Source: Candidatus Obscuribacterales bacterium
GTDB taxonomy: Bacteria; Cyanobacteriota; Vampirovibrionia; Obscuribacterales; Obscuribacteraceae
Direction of reading: 5' to 3'
NCBI GenBank assembly: GCA_019745505.1
Contig: JAIETE010000153.1
Coordinates: forward strand, 1-40,065
Length of the DNA stretch: 40,065 nucleotides
Below, one piece after another: positions 32,665 to 40,065 of the stretch (position 1 is the stretch's first letter; every line of letters starts with the position of its first letter). A program made the position numbers and the translations under genes. The notes below the pieces were generated by a model. It did no database searches. It saw only the letters and a program-made list of their open reading frames with translations, and had not been told where the DNA came from.

Positions 32665-33708
32665 TTACCAAACGCCCATTACAGAGCTGGCCATTGGCGC
32701 CGTCATGGCGACAAATCCACCTTGCTGCGTGCGCGCTTTGTCCATGCGCAATTGATCGAGCTTGCGATACATCAGTTGCACTGTGCCCGAGTTTTTACCA
32801 TAGGCGTTTTCGTAGATGCTCGTTACTCGTTGATAGAGAGCCTCGGCTTCGGACTTGTTGCCTGCTTCGTCGAAGATCTCTGCCATTCTCGCCAGGCAGC
32901 TTGCGACGCTCAGTCCATTCGGTCCGTGAACTGCCTCGAGAATAATTACTTGGCGCTTCAGGATTTCGGTTGCTTTACCGAAATTACGAAGAGCCTGATA
33001 CGCACGAGCAAGTTCTGTCAACGAATTGTTGGTTTCCACAGCGAAAGGACCATAAGCTGCTTCTTCGACTGCAAGAGCGCGCTCGTATAGCGGCAGCGCC
33101 GCCAGGTGGTCGCCCTGGCGCATATAGCACTCGGCAAGCCGGTTTAAAGCGAAAACCATGGAGAGGCTGTCGGCACCGACTACTTCTTCTTGCAGTGTCA
33201 GCAAGAAGCGATATAGTCCTTCCGCTGCACTCTGCTTGCCGACTTGCTCGTAGATGTTTGCCAGTTGCTCAACAGTTTTGTTGTAGACTTCGTCGATCGG
33301 CGATGTCGTCAGAGAGCGCACGCGCAGCAGCGTTTCTGCAAATTCTTCGGCGAGCCCATAGCGACCGAAATTGGTGTAGAACTTGCAGATGTCTTCAAGA
33401 CATTTTTCGCTTTCCGGATGCTCTTCGCCAAGGCGTTCTACCTTGTGGTCCAGAGCGGAAAGGAAAAGGCGCTCCGCATCAGCATTGCGTCCTTGCTCAA
33501 GAAATCGTTGCGCCATCACGGCCGGGTCAACGCTGATTTCTACTGTTTCTTTGCTGTAGTAATTGTCGTTTTCAGTGCTCGTAAGCTTCGGTTCGTGACG
33601 CTTGTGTCTCGAATGCGTGCGGGCAGGGGCGTTAGTAAGCATCGCCTGGGGGCCTCTCCTGGGGCGTGAGTATTCCACTGATTTACCTGATTTTTTGAGG
33701 GAAACCAT
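32665..33708 (-). CDS. Kinesin-light-chain-type TPR protein
   Basis: 347 residues. The first ~55 are basic and disordered (RPRRGPQ, RTHSRHKRHEPK); no signal peptide. From ~65 there are six 42-residue TPRs of the kinesin light chain type (AQRFLEQGRNADAERLFLSAL, ANIYEQVGKQSAAEGLYRFLL, NRLAECYMRQGDHLAALPLYERAL, and so on), each with the G----A--L---AL core. The C-terminus is a short hydrophobic tail (GGFVAMTAPMASSVMGVW). It is a cytoplasmic adaptor by fold, with its partner unknown. The architecture is like the repeat half of the STAND protein at 15989 but without an NTPase. Confidence 0.88.
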   Translation of the reverse strand: MVSLKKSGKSVEYSRPRRGPQAMLTNAPARTHSRHKRHEPKLTSTENDNYYSKETVEISVDPAVMAQRFLEQGRNADAERLFLSALDHKVERLGEEHPESEKCLEDICKFYTNFGRYGLAEEFAETLLRVRSLTTSPIDEVYNKTVEQLANIYEQVGKQSAAEGLYRFLLTLQEEVVGADSLSMVFALNRLAECYMRQGDHLAALPLYERALAVEEAAYGPFAVETNNSLTELARAYQALRNFGKATEILKRQVIILEAVHGPNGLSVASCLARMAEIFDEAGNKSEAEALYQRVTSIYENAYGKNSGTVQLMYRKLDQLRMDKARTQQGGFVAMTAPMASSVMGVW

Positions 33709-34239
33709 GGAACTGCGCTGATAAGGAAGTTTGGAATAGCGCAGTTCAATAATAGGCAGGAGTCAGCCTAATGACAAGCATGTCCAACGCGTATATCGCA
33801 GGAAAAGCCGCATGAAAAGCCTCACTCCGTCAGTTCTCTGACAACGTAATATATGATCATTACTTATAGGTAATATCGAAAAAAGAGTAGCCGTTAAGTT
33901 GCTCATGTTTTCGAATACCTTATAAATGGAAGATGGCAGATATCTTTATTCCAGCACGTCAAAATCATGCGCCCATCGAGCGTTCATGTGATTCCGTCAA
34001 ACACGCCATCTGTGCGCAAAATCTGGTTTCCCGGGCTGTGATTCACCCTGGATTGTCCACAAGAACAGCATTTCGGCTGACTCTTGTCTGACGCGCCGGC
34101 CGGGTCATGGTTCCCAGACTTTGGAAAAAAGGTTTCGCCCCAGCCTGAAGCAGTTCTAAGCAAGCGTTAAACCACTTGTATGGACAGCCCTCCGGTGGCA
34201 GGAATATCATTGTTAGCGCCCTGTTGAAAACTGGGCAAA
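33709..34239. other. Intergenic region, nothing clear
   Basis: 531 bases between a leftward and a rightward gene. The middle (33840-33960) is A/T-rich and would suit promoters for both. I see no gene, repeat or strong hairpin. A weak start region for the SGNH-like gene closes it. Confidence 0.5.
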
Positions 34240-34248
34240 TTGGCACCC

Positions 34249-35535
34249 ATGGATTTTTTCCAATTGGATACCGATAGGAAACTGGCAGAGCCAGCTACAA
34301 ATAAGAAATACCGTTTTCCCGGCGGCCGCTTCGGCTTGTCGGTGTTCGGCTTTGCGGCAGTAAATGCGGCGATTATCGCCGCGGTTGTCACCTCCAGCGG
34401 CACAATGCCCGGTGGCTCGATTGCCGATGATGTACTTTCGAACAACCTCAAGCAGAGCCCTTCGTATGGAACCTGGAGCTGGTGGGCCGCCCGCGCCTAT
34501 TTCGGGGAGAAGAAAGCTCCCGACGTGGTGTTGATGGGTAGCTCTCTTGTTAATTCCGCCTGCTGGTCGGCAGATGCAACGACAACATATAAGGACATCG
34601 ACTGCGCTCTACACCACAGGGTCGTCACTTTGGAGACTGACCTGAAGCAGCGTTTGCCCGGACTGGACCCCACCGTTCTCAACGTGTCGATTCAAGGGGC
34701 GGGCGCCTGCGACTATTACATGATGACGCGCGGCCTGATGGAAGGTGAGCGCAAGCCGAAAGTATTGGTGGTTGGTATTGCGCCTCGCGATTTCATCGAC
34801 AACAAGATTCACAACCTCGGCGACACGGAGCCCTTCATGTTCCACCAGCGCTATGTTGATTTTGACGACACGGTAGCTCGCGCCTATTCCAATCCTTTCC
34901 TTCGCGCTATGGGCGAACTTGAATGGAAAATCGGCCGTCTGCCGCTTCGCCGCCTGCATGCTGCTGTTGCCAGTTATCTCACAGACGGCAAAGGTGCAGA
35001 AACCACGAGGAGAAAGGAGGCTGGTGACGACCTTCGTTACGCGCTTTCGGCTTCATCTCAACGCATCTTTCCCGGCGATATTGTAGTACCGAAAGTGGTG
35101 CCGGAAGGCTTTCACGACAATACAGCCGAATATGTGTGCAGATATAAAAATCCGCATCCTAAGCAATTCGCGACTCAGGTGTTTTTCTTCGAGGAAATGT
35201 TGAAACGCATGAGGGCGCAAAACATCCAAGTGCTCGTCGTTGATATGCCTACATTGAAGCGAAATCGCGATATGCTGCCGCAGACGTTTTGGAATGTATA
35301 CGTGCAGCGGATGAAAGAAATATGCGCTCGCCAAAAGGCTGATTATCTGTTTCTTTCCGACAGCCCCGATTTTGTCCAGCGAGACTTTATCGACAACGTG
35401 CACGTAAGTTTCCGAGGCGCCGCCAAGGTTTTGGCTAAGATCGCCGATGAGATTGCTCGCAAACCTCAGCTCGCATCGGCGCTGGAAAACAGCCAGCAGA
35501 TGATCAGCTCCAAGAAGTCAGCGCCGACTAACTGA
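34249..35535 (+). CDS. Membrane-anchored SGNH-like protein
   Basis: 428 residues from ATG 34249 (TTG 34240 is possible; neither has a strong ribosome binding site). One N-terminal membrane segment (LSVFGFAAVNAAIIAAVVTS, ~28-50) anchors a periplasmic domain. The domain begins DVVLMGSSLVNSACW, where the serine in GSS lies as the nucleophile of SGNH hydrolases. It ends DFIDNVHVSFRGAAKVLAKI, with the D-x-x-H pair expected of that fold. The layout resembles DUF1574-type and AlgX/DltD-like proteins that move or remove acyl groups on surface polysaccharides. Substrate is unknown. The double serine and the spacing fit an active enzyme, but the second-block Gly is not obvious. Confidence 0.72.
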   Translation: MDFFQLDTDRKLAEPATNKKYRFPGGRFGLSVFGFAAVNAAIIAAVVTSSGTMPGGSIADDVLSNNLKQSPSYGTWSWWAARAYFGEKKAPDVVLMGSSLVNSACWSADATTTYKDIDCALHHRVVTLETDLKQRLPGLDPTVLNVSIQGAGACDYYMMTRGLMEGERKPKVLVVGIAPRDFIDNKIHNLGDTEPFMFHQRYVDFDDTVARAYSNPFLRAMGELEWKIGRLPLRRLHAAVASYLTDGKGAETTRRKEAGDDLRYALSASSQRIFPGDIVVPKVVPEGFHDNTAEYVCRYKNPHPKQFATQVFFFEEMLKRMRAQNIQVLVVDMPTLKRNRDMLPQTFWNVYVQRMKEICARQKADYLFLSDSPDFVQRDFIDNVHVSFRGAAKVLAKIADEIARKPQLASALENSQQMISSKKSAPTN

Positions 35536-35563
35536 GCAATTGTTTCTCAGTCATCCGGACAGG

Positions 35564-37387
35564 CTAACGGCGTTTGTTGCTGAACCGCACAGTATGGCTG
35601 TTTCTGCTGCCGCTTTGAGTGACCTGGAATTCGGTTTCCGAAATTCGCTTTACCGTGTAGTTGTGGAATTGCGGCGCGCTGCCTGTGTACATCCGAGTTT
35701 GTGATGCCAAAGAAGAATTGTCCATATCGTGGTTAGTGAAATACACCGCGTCCTTTTTGCCCTGTGCACCCCGTTCGAAGTTCGCTAATTGAGGCGGACA
35801 CTTTGGACACCAAGTGGCTCCCCATGCTGCCTTCAATGGCAGGCCTTCGTCCGCCGCTTTTACCAGAGCTTGGTACTCCGCTTCGCTGGAGGACATTCCG
35901 TGTCCGGCTCTCAGCAAGTTCGGAATTTCCGGATGTGAGACTCTTTCCGGTTTCGTTTCCGGTTTTACCTGCGGTTTTACTTCGGGTTTCACTTCCGGCT
36001 TCACCTGTGGTCTGAGTTCAGGCTGAGGCCTGAAATCAGGTCTTACCGCAGGTCTGATGTCGGGTTTGATAGGCGGGCGCCCATCGGGAATTTGCCGATC
36101 CGTGGTTGGGGACGGAGTAACTCTGTCCGCTGGGGTTTGCTTGGGTTTTCCATCCGGACCGACATCTTTTTGTTGACCTGGTCCGAGCGGACCGATCTTG
36201 TTCAATTCATGCTGCGCCACGCGCTTGGCGAACGTGTTTTCCGTTTGCGGCGTGTATCCTGCTTCTTTCAAGCGGTTGCGGAATGCAGGATCCATGTACA
36301 TATTCGGGTTTCTGTCGCCTGCGGACATCAGCCACTGTTCGGCGACGTCCTTATAATTCGGATTCCACTTCATGCAAGCGAAGCCCATTTCCATGCGCGT
36401 TTTCCATGCCGCATCTTGCAGCTTCTGCATCTGGTCGATTTGTGTTTGCAGGTCTTTGACTTGATTCTGATCGCCTTTCGCTTCAGCGGCTTTTTTCGCC
36501 TCCTGCACTTTTGCAAGATCCGCCTTCAACGCATTTTGATCGACTTGATCTGCCGCGCGAATTGCTTGGACGAATGCTTTTTCGCCTTCGCGCCAGTCTT
36601 TGGCGTCTTTTCCCGCCTGAATGCCGCTCTCGATGTCCTTGAGCACTTCCGCATTACTCTTGACGGCGGGCTTCGCTTTTTCCTGCGCTTCGGGTTTCGG
36701 GGCTGTTCCGTCTCCCTCGGGTTTGACGTTGAACTGCCGACCACGCATGGCATCTTGCCCGTACTTTACGTGCTGAGCAAGCAAACCCTGGATTTGATCT
36801 CTTCCGCCCCAGGTCGACATCATTGTCGGCTCGGGTACGGGATTGCCCGCCGCATCCGGCTTCTGAGTAAACATAATGGTGTGAGCCAGGTTGTGCCCGC
36901 GAACATTCTGGTCCACGAATTTCGCCAGACTGGAATCAGGATTTTGTTTGAGGCGGTCCATATCTATATAGACGTAGGTCGCCCCTTCGGCTCCATTCTT
37001 TTGTGCTGCTGCTGCCGTAGCCAACAGCTTCTGCGTGTCCGGCGTGTCTTTCGAGCCGAAAATGGCAACGACCGGTTGCCCTTTAGCTGCTGCGTTTCTC
37101 AGCGCTTGATCGTAGTTTTGATCGGTGTATTTGCATGTGCCCTTAACGGCTGCATCGTACTGATCTTGCGAACCGAAAGCATTTGCTTCCGGAATGATCA
37201 CGCCGGTATCGCCGGCACCCCCATCGCCGCACCCGCCGCGCGCTCCGCGTCTGCATGAGGCGTTGTATGCCATCTGGTCGGCTGTTGATGGATAAAAATT
37301 GCTGTTGTCGCAAGTTCCACCGTTATTGACCGGTGCGCATTCTTGCGGTTGGTAAGGCTGGCATGGCTGACAGCGTCCTCGTCCCAT
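35564..37387 (-). CDS. Protein with two thioredoxin-like domains and Pro/Lys repeat linker
   Basis: 607 residues without a clear signal peptide. The N-terminal ~60 residues are Cys/Gly/Gln-rich (CQPCQPYQPQEC, RRGARGGCGDGG). Residues ~85-205 form a thioredoxin-like domain (GQPVVAIFGSKDTPDTQKLL, YVYIDMDRL) lacking CxxC. A charged coiled-coil and helical region follows, then Pro-rich repeats at ~430-490 built on (R/K)P-(E/D)-(V/F)KPE-type units. The C-terminal thioredoxin domain (~500-607) has WGATWCPKCPP with Cys527 and Cys530 and a cis-Pro in GSAPQF. It is likely a disulfide oxidoreductase or a scaffold with one active domain. Its location is unclear: Trx domains with CPKC are often periplasmic, but no leader is seen. 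Confidence 0.85.
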   Translation of the reverse strand: MGRGRCQPCQPYQPQECAPVNNGGTCDNSNFYPSTADQMAYNASCRRGARGGCGDGGAGDTGVIIPEANAFGSQDQYDAAVKGTCKYTDQNYDQALRNAAAKGQPVVAIFGSKDTPDTQKLLATAAAAQKNGAEGATYVYIDMDRLKQNPDSSLAKFVDQNVRGHNLAHTIMFTQKPDAAGNPVPEPTMMSTWGGRDQIQGLLAQHVKYGQDAMRGRQFNVKPEGDGTAPKPEAQEKAKPAVKSNAEVLKDIESGIQAGKDAKDWREGEKAFVQAIRAADQVDQNALKADLAKVQEAKKAAEAKGDQNQVKDLQTQIDQMQKLQDAAWKTRMEMGFACMKWNPNYKDVAEQWLMSAGDRNPNMYMDPAFRNRLKEAGYTPQTENTFAKRVAQHELNKIGPLGPGQQKDVGPDGKPKQTPADRVTPSPTTDRQIPDGRPPIKPDIRPAVRPDFRPQPELRPQVKPEVKPEVKPQVKPETKPERVSHPEIPNLLRAGHGMSSSEAEYQALVKAADEGLPLKAAWGATWCPKCPPQLANFERGAQGKKDAVYFTNHDMDNSSLASQTRMYTGSAPQFHNYTVKRISETEFQVTQSGSRNSHTVRFSNKRR

Positions 37388-37526
37388 TTCGTGGTCCTCT
37401 TAATAGGGATTTGGGGGTGTGAAATAACATTAAGGAAGAGAGTTTGCAATTTTGTTGCAGCCCAAGTCAGACAAGGAATTTCGGCTATACCCGGCGGGGG
37501 CCCGGGGATGGCTTAAATACCGGTTT

Positions 37527-38876
37527 CTAGCGTGGGGGATAGAAAAACAACCAGGAGCCGACTGTAACAGCCAGATGCAATGCCAGCAAACTGAGCGTCG
37601 CCCACTTCCCGAACCGATCGCCAAGTCTGAAGAATCCGGCAATCATCATTGCGTCAATCGGAATTATGGAGGGAAATAGGTAGCGACCGTGCGGGCCGGT
37701 CACTTTGAGTAAAGTCGCGGTGATCATCGCGGCCAGGTTCAAAAGCGGGCAGAGAAGAAAGAGTATCCAGATCATTTTCTCTGCTCGATCTTCTACGTTC
37801 TTATGCGAGACAATCGCGGCATCTTGCAAGCTCCGATTTTCAGATGGAGCCCCATTCTTCAGTTTGAAAATTCCTAACCAGCCTGCCAGCGCCGCAATCA
37901 CGTATGCAAAATAGACAATGTATGCCGGCCTGTATATGTAGCGGTTCATGTATCCGAATAAACCGAAGAAGTCGAAAAAGACATAACGCCACCATCCCAG
38001 TTGGTGCACCTGGGGCCAGGGGTGAATAATTACCCCGTCCTGGCGCGGCAAAATCTTCGACCATGTTTCGTACATAGTGCGAGAGCCGAGAATGTCTCCG
38101 GAAAATTCCCAGTAGTTGCGAACGAACCACCAGCCGCAAGTGGCTGCAAATACGCCGCCGGCCGCAGATATTTTCTTGAGCGCCGATGCTGCAGATTCAC
38201 CTCTGCCAAATGTGGCGGCAATCACGCCCAGCCCGAGGGCCGGGACAATACTCAAGCCGGTATGTTTCGACAGTGCCAACCATCCCACCAGCACGCCCAA
38301 CGCTACAGATGTTTTCATCGTCAAACCGCGCTTCATAGCGCAAATGACCAGATAGATGGAGATACTCGCCAGTGAAACCGTCGTAGAATCAGTGTTCGTA
38401 TAACTCTGAGTAAAGATCAGCTGCGGATGCAGCACTATTAGTAGTGGCAATGCCAGCGAACGGAATAGGCAACCGGGAAATACCTCCTTGCCGATGAGAA
38501 ATGCCGCGACTAAGGTCGGTATCCCCGCAATTACACTGCCGATGCGGGAAAAGGTAGGCATCGTCAATTCGTTGGCGAATAGCGAACAAAGCACATTGGG
38601 CAGGTAACCGAATTGCGGAAGCGAGCCATACTCGGCAGGTCCGCCCGCGGCAAGGACTTCCTGTCCGGACGGCAGACGCAGGTGCGTGGTGAGAAACTGA
38701 CACACCCAGTAGTGGTTGCCCTCATCCGGTGCCTCGGTAGTGGGCAGGGTGAAAACCCAGGGCAGGCGCAATATCAGATAAAGAAAAACGAATAGAGCAA
38801 GCTGAACTTTCGAGTCTTTCCAGGGGCTCGAGTTGGAGGCTGATTTTTGCTTCGATTCAGCTGCGCTTTCGGTCAT
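37527..38876 (-). CDS. GT-C-type membrane glycosyltransferase (DUF2142-like)
   Basis: 449 residues with about ten membrane segments, starting at ~28-45 (LALFVFLYLILRLPWVF) and ending with LLALHLAVTVGSWLFF. The first loop has TEAPDEGNHYWV, matching the acidic motif (PDE--H) by which GT-C enzymes of the PMT/DUF2142 group hold metal and a lipid-linked sugar. A later NYWEFSGDILG loop and ARG-rich loops fit. It probably transfers sugar from a polyprenyl-phosphate donor to a surface glycan or protein on the outer face of the membrane. Its start lies one base after the stop of the preceding gene, so it is in a leftward operon with that gene. Confidence 0.87.
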   Translation of the reverse strand: MTESAAESKQKSASNSSPWKDSKVQLALFVFLYLILRLPWVFTLPTTEAPDEGNHYWVCQFLTTHLRLPSGQEVLAAGGPAEYGSLPQFGYLPNVLCSLFANELTMPTFSRIGSVIAGIPTLVAAFLIGKEVFPGCLFRSLALPLLIVLHPQLIFTQSYTNTDSTTVSLASISIYLVICAMKRGLTMKTSVALGVLVGWLALSKHTGLSIVPALGLGVIAATFGRGESAASALKKISAAGGVFAATCGWWFVRNYWEFSGDILGSRTMYETWSKILPRQDGVIIHPWPQVHQLGWWRYVFFDFFGLFGYMNRYIYRPAYIVYFAYVIAALAGWLGIFKLKNGAPSENRSLQDAAIVSHKNVEDRAEKMIWILFLLCPLLNLAAMITATLLKVTGPHGRYLFPSIIPIDAMMIAGFFRLGDRFGKWATLSLLALHLAVTVGSWLFFYPPR

Positions 38877-38877
38877 C

Positions 38878-39621
38878 TTACTTTTTGGACAAAGCCTTTA
38901 CCGCACGCTTGCGGCATTCTTCGATAGTGCGTGCCGCTGTGCGAATATCATGAGCCGCTTTGCCGATTTTTTCATTGTCATAATTCGGACCCTGGGCAAG
39001 CTGTTTCAATTGATCGCTTGTCGACTGAATCTTGCCGTTTGCTTCCGTCATCAAGCCGAGTTCGACCTTGAATGAGTCTCTGGCTGTGTTGGACATCGAG
39101 ACAGGGGGGCAGAGCGAAGACACTTCGTGCTGCAAAATTCCTACAACTTGAACGACTTGACTGACGTCGAAATCGAGCCACTTCTTGCGCGGCGGAAGCA
39201 ATGGACCGTTCCGCAAAGAAGCATTGAGAGCCGGGTCCCACGGATCGTACATGAATGGATTCAACACTTGCTCGGTCACGACATCCTGCATGTTTACCTG
39301 CGCCGGAGCATGGCGATTCACTTCTTTCACTGTCTCTGTGGTGGCGTGGTCCAGTTTTCTCAAACTGTCTGCCAGGTCGCGCAAAATTTCCATCTCGGTG
39401 CGTTCGTCTACAACCATATCCGGTGGCGTTTTATCAACCGCAAAAGGTTCTTTGTCTTGCTTGACAGAAGGGTCTGTCGCTTGCGCATCAGCTGAAATTG
39501 CTGCAGGAGAATAGACTAAAAGGAGCAGCCCGGTCAAAATTGACAGTGGGAGCGCAAGACGATTTTGCTGCCTGGTCGAGCGATTGGAACCGATCAAGAT
39601 ACTTTTATTTTGAACCTTCAT
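38878..39621 (-). CDS. Exported protein of unknown function in glycosyltransferase operon
   Basis: 247 residues from ATG 39621, with AAGGAG ten bases upstream; a longer frame to 39705 would overlap the preceding gene. A signal peptide or anchor follows a basic N-tail (LALPLSILTGLLLLVYSPAAISADA). The mature part is helical. It has EMEILRDLADSLRKLDHATTETVKEV, a central NPFMYDPWDPALNASLRNGPLLPP loop, and a long C-terminal coiled coil ending in Lys/Arg. Two cysteines are present in the mature region. The family is not recognised. It is positioned between a truncated upstream gene and the glycosyltransferase with spacings of 14 and 1 bases, which implies one operon. Confidence 0.78.
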   Translation of the reverse strand: MKVQNKSILIGSNRSTRQQNRLALPLSILTGLLLLVYSPAAISADAQATDPSVKQDKEPFAVDKTPPDMVVDERTEMEILRDLADSLRKLDHATTETVKEVNRHAPAQVNMQDVVTEQVLNPFMYDPWDPALNASLRNGPLLPPRKKWLDFDVSQVVQVVGILQHEVSSLCPPVSMSNTARDSFKVELGLMTEANGKIQSTSDQLKQLAQGPNYDNEKIGKAAHDIRTAARTIEECRKRAVKALSKK

Positions 39622-39635
39622 TCCTGAATATCTCC

Positions 39636-40065
39636 TTACTGCACTTTTCGAAATACTGGCTCTTTTCCAGCAGCTTCCTGAACTACATCGAATGTTCGCG
39701 CCCAAACCGGCGGGCGCAAGAGGTCAAACTGTAATTTGCGCTTCAGATGCTCCGTTCGCATCGGCGCGCCGCTCACTTCGTAATAAGTGTAGACGCCTCC
39801 TCGCACAAGCATTGCGCCTTGTGATGTCTGGCAGACCATCAGCACCAGACCTGGTTTTCCGAGGACCAAATTGGCTGCCTTCAACTGCCGGTTGTATATC
39901 GAATCCTGTGGTGTTTGCTTTGAGGCGGCGACTGAATTTGCAGAGCCTGAAGAACTTGAAGCGCTCTGGTGCGAACTTGCCGCGGATGCCGTTGTGGCCC
40001 CAGACATAAGGTTGCTTGCTGCTCTGCCCAAAGCGGTTTTGCCGCTGTTGAGGATACTCGTTGCA
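39636..40065 (-). CDS. C-terminal part of an unknown protein, cut by right edge
   Basis: The frame is open to the last base (reading ATSILNSGKTALGRAASN...), so the start lies outside the window and a TTG at 40031 is not needed. The visible 142 residues comprise an Ala/Ser/Gln-rich linker (SAASSHQSASSSSGSANSVAA) and a compact domain (YNRQLKAANLVLGKPGLVLMVCQTSQGAMLVRGG...). It ends TFDVVQEAAGKEPVFRKVQ. I do not recognise it. It is the upstream member of the leftward operon with the exported protein and the glycosyltransferase. Confidence 0.7.
   Translation of the reverse strand, partial: ATSILNSGKTALGRAASNLMSGATTASAASSHQSASSSSGSANSVAASKQTPQDSIYNRQLKAANLVLGKPGLVLMVCQTSQGAMLVRGGVYTYYEVSGAPMRTEHLKRKLQFDLLRPPVWARTFDVVQEAAGKEPVFRKVQ

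Noticed and set aside
36092..37258. 388-residue rightward frame antisense to the two-thioredoxin gene
   Set aside because: Cys/Phe/Leu/Arg-rich shadow translation with no domain; the opposite strand has clear thioredoxin motifs.

Overview
The window comes from a bacterial chromosome with intact genes, short intergenic gaps and one tRNA gene. It looks like a diderm with a large genome. It encodes many signal-peptide proteins, a TonB-C-type domain protein, a Spy/CpxP-like periplasmic protein, SpoIID/LytB, and an unusual number of TPR proteins. This mix resembles non-photosynthetic relatives of Cyanobacteria (Obscuribacterales/Melainabacteria type). That placement is inference from gene style only, because the window holds no phylogenetic marker.

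Layout. (1) 1-9764, mostly envelope or secreted proteins: the start of a leftward gene, a headless thioredoxin-fold remnant, a cysteine-rich mini-protein, two leftward unknowns (one with a phosphoribosyltransferase-like motif), and then a rightward cluster at 4323-9068. That cluster holds a secreted protein with a C-terminal 'GNVNPFTG' motif, a second cysteine-rich mini-protein, a TonB-C-type protein, and three further exported or membrane proteins; its last four genes overlap or nearly abut. A leftward secreted VWA protein faces it. (2) 9765-10665, a gene-poor stretch holding a strong candidate structured RNA or inverted repeat at 10430-10572. (3) 10666-18725, an accessory block that looks like a biological-conflict island: SWIM zinc-finger protein, 1106-aa alpha-helical repeat protein, PD-(D/E)XK nuclease-like protein, and a convergent operon of a small protein plus an NB-ARC/TPR STAND NTPase sharing one glycine-rich motif. 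It ends at a tRNA-Pro(UGG) gene. (4) 19135-26838: zinc-ribbon/SH3 protein, class II aldolase plus histidine phosphatase (overlapping, with a good promoter), Spy/CpxP-like protein, and a TPR-CHAT protease. (5) 26839-40065: REP-like palindromes, a Met/Gly-rich secreted protein, Sel1-repeat protein, OmpR-type response regulator divergent from SpoIID/LytB, TPR proteins, an SGNH-like membrane-anchored protein, a two-thioredoxin-domain protein, a GT-C-type glycosyltransferase, and two leftward unknowns, one running off the right edge.

The main candidates for something undescribed are the SWIM / helical-repeat / nuclease / STAND block with its neighbouring structured element, and the paired seven-cysteine mini-proteins. 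The left ~19 kb looks more A/T-rich than the right half. I sampled two 60-base lines: about 42% GC at 16981 and about 58% at 34921. The change falls near the tRNA-Pro gene.
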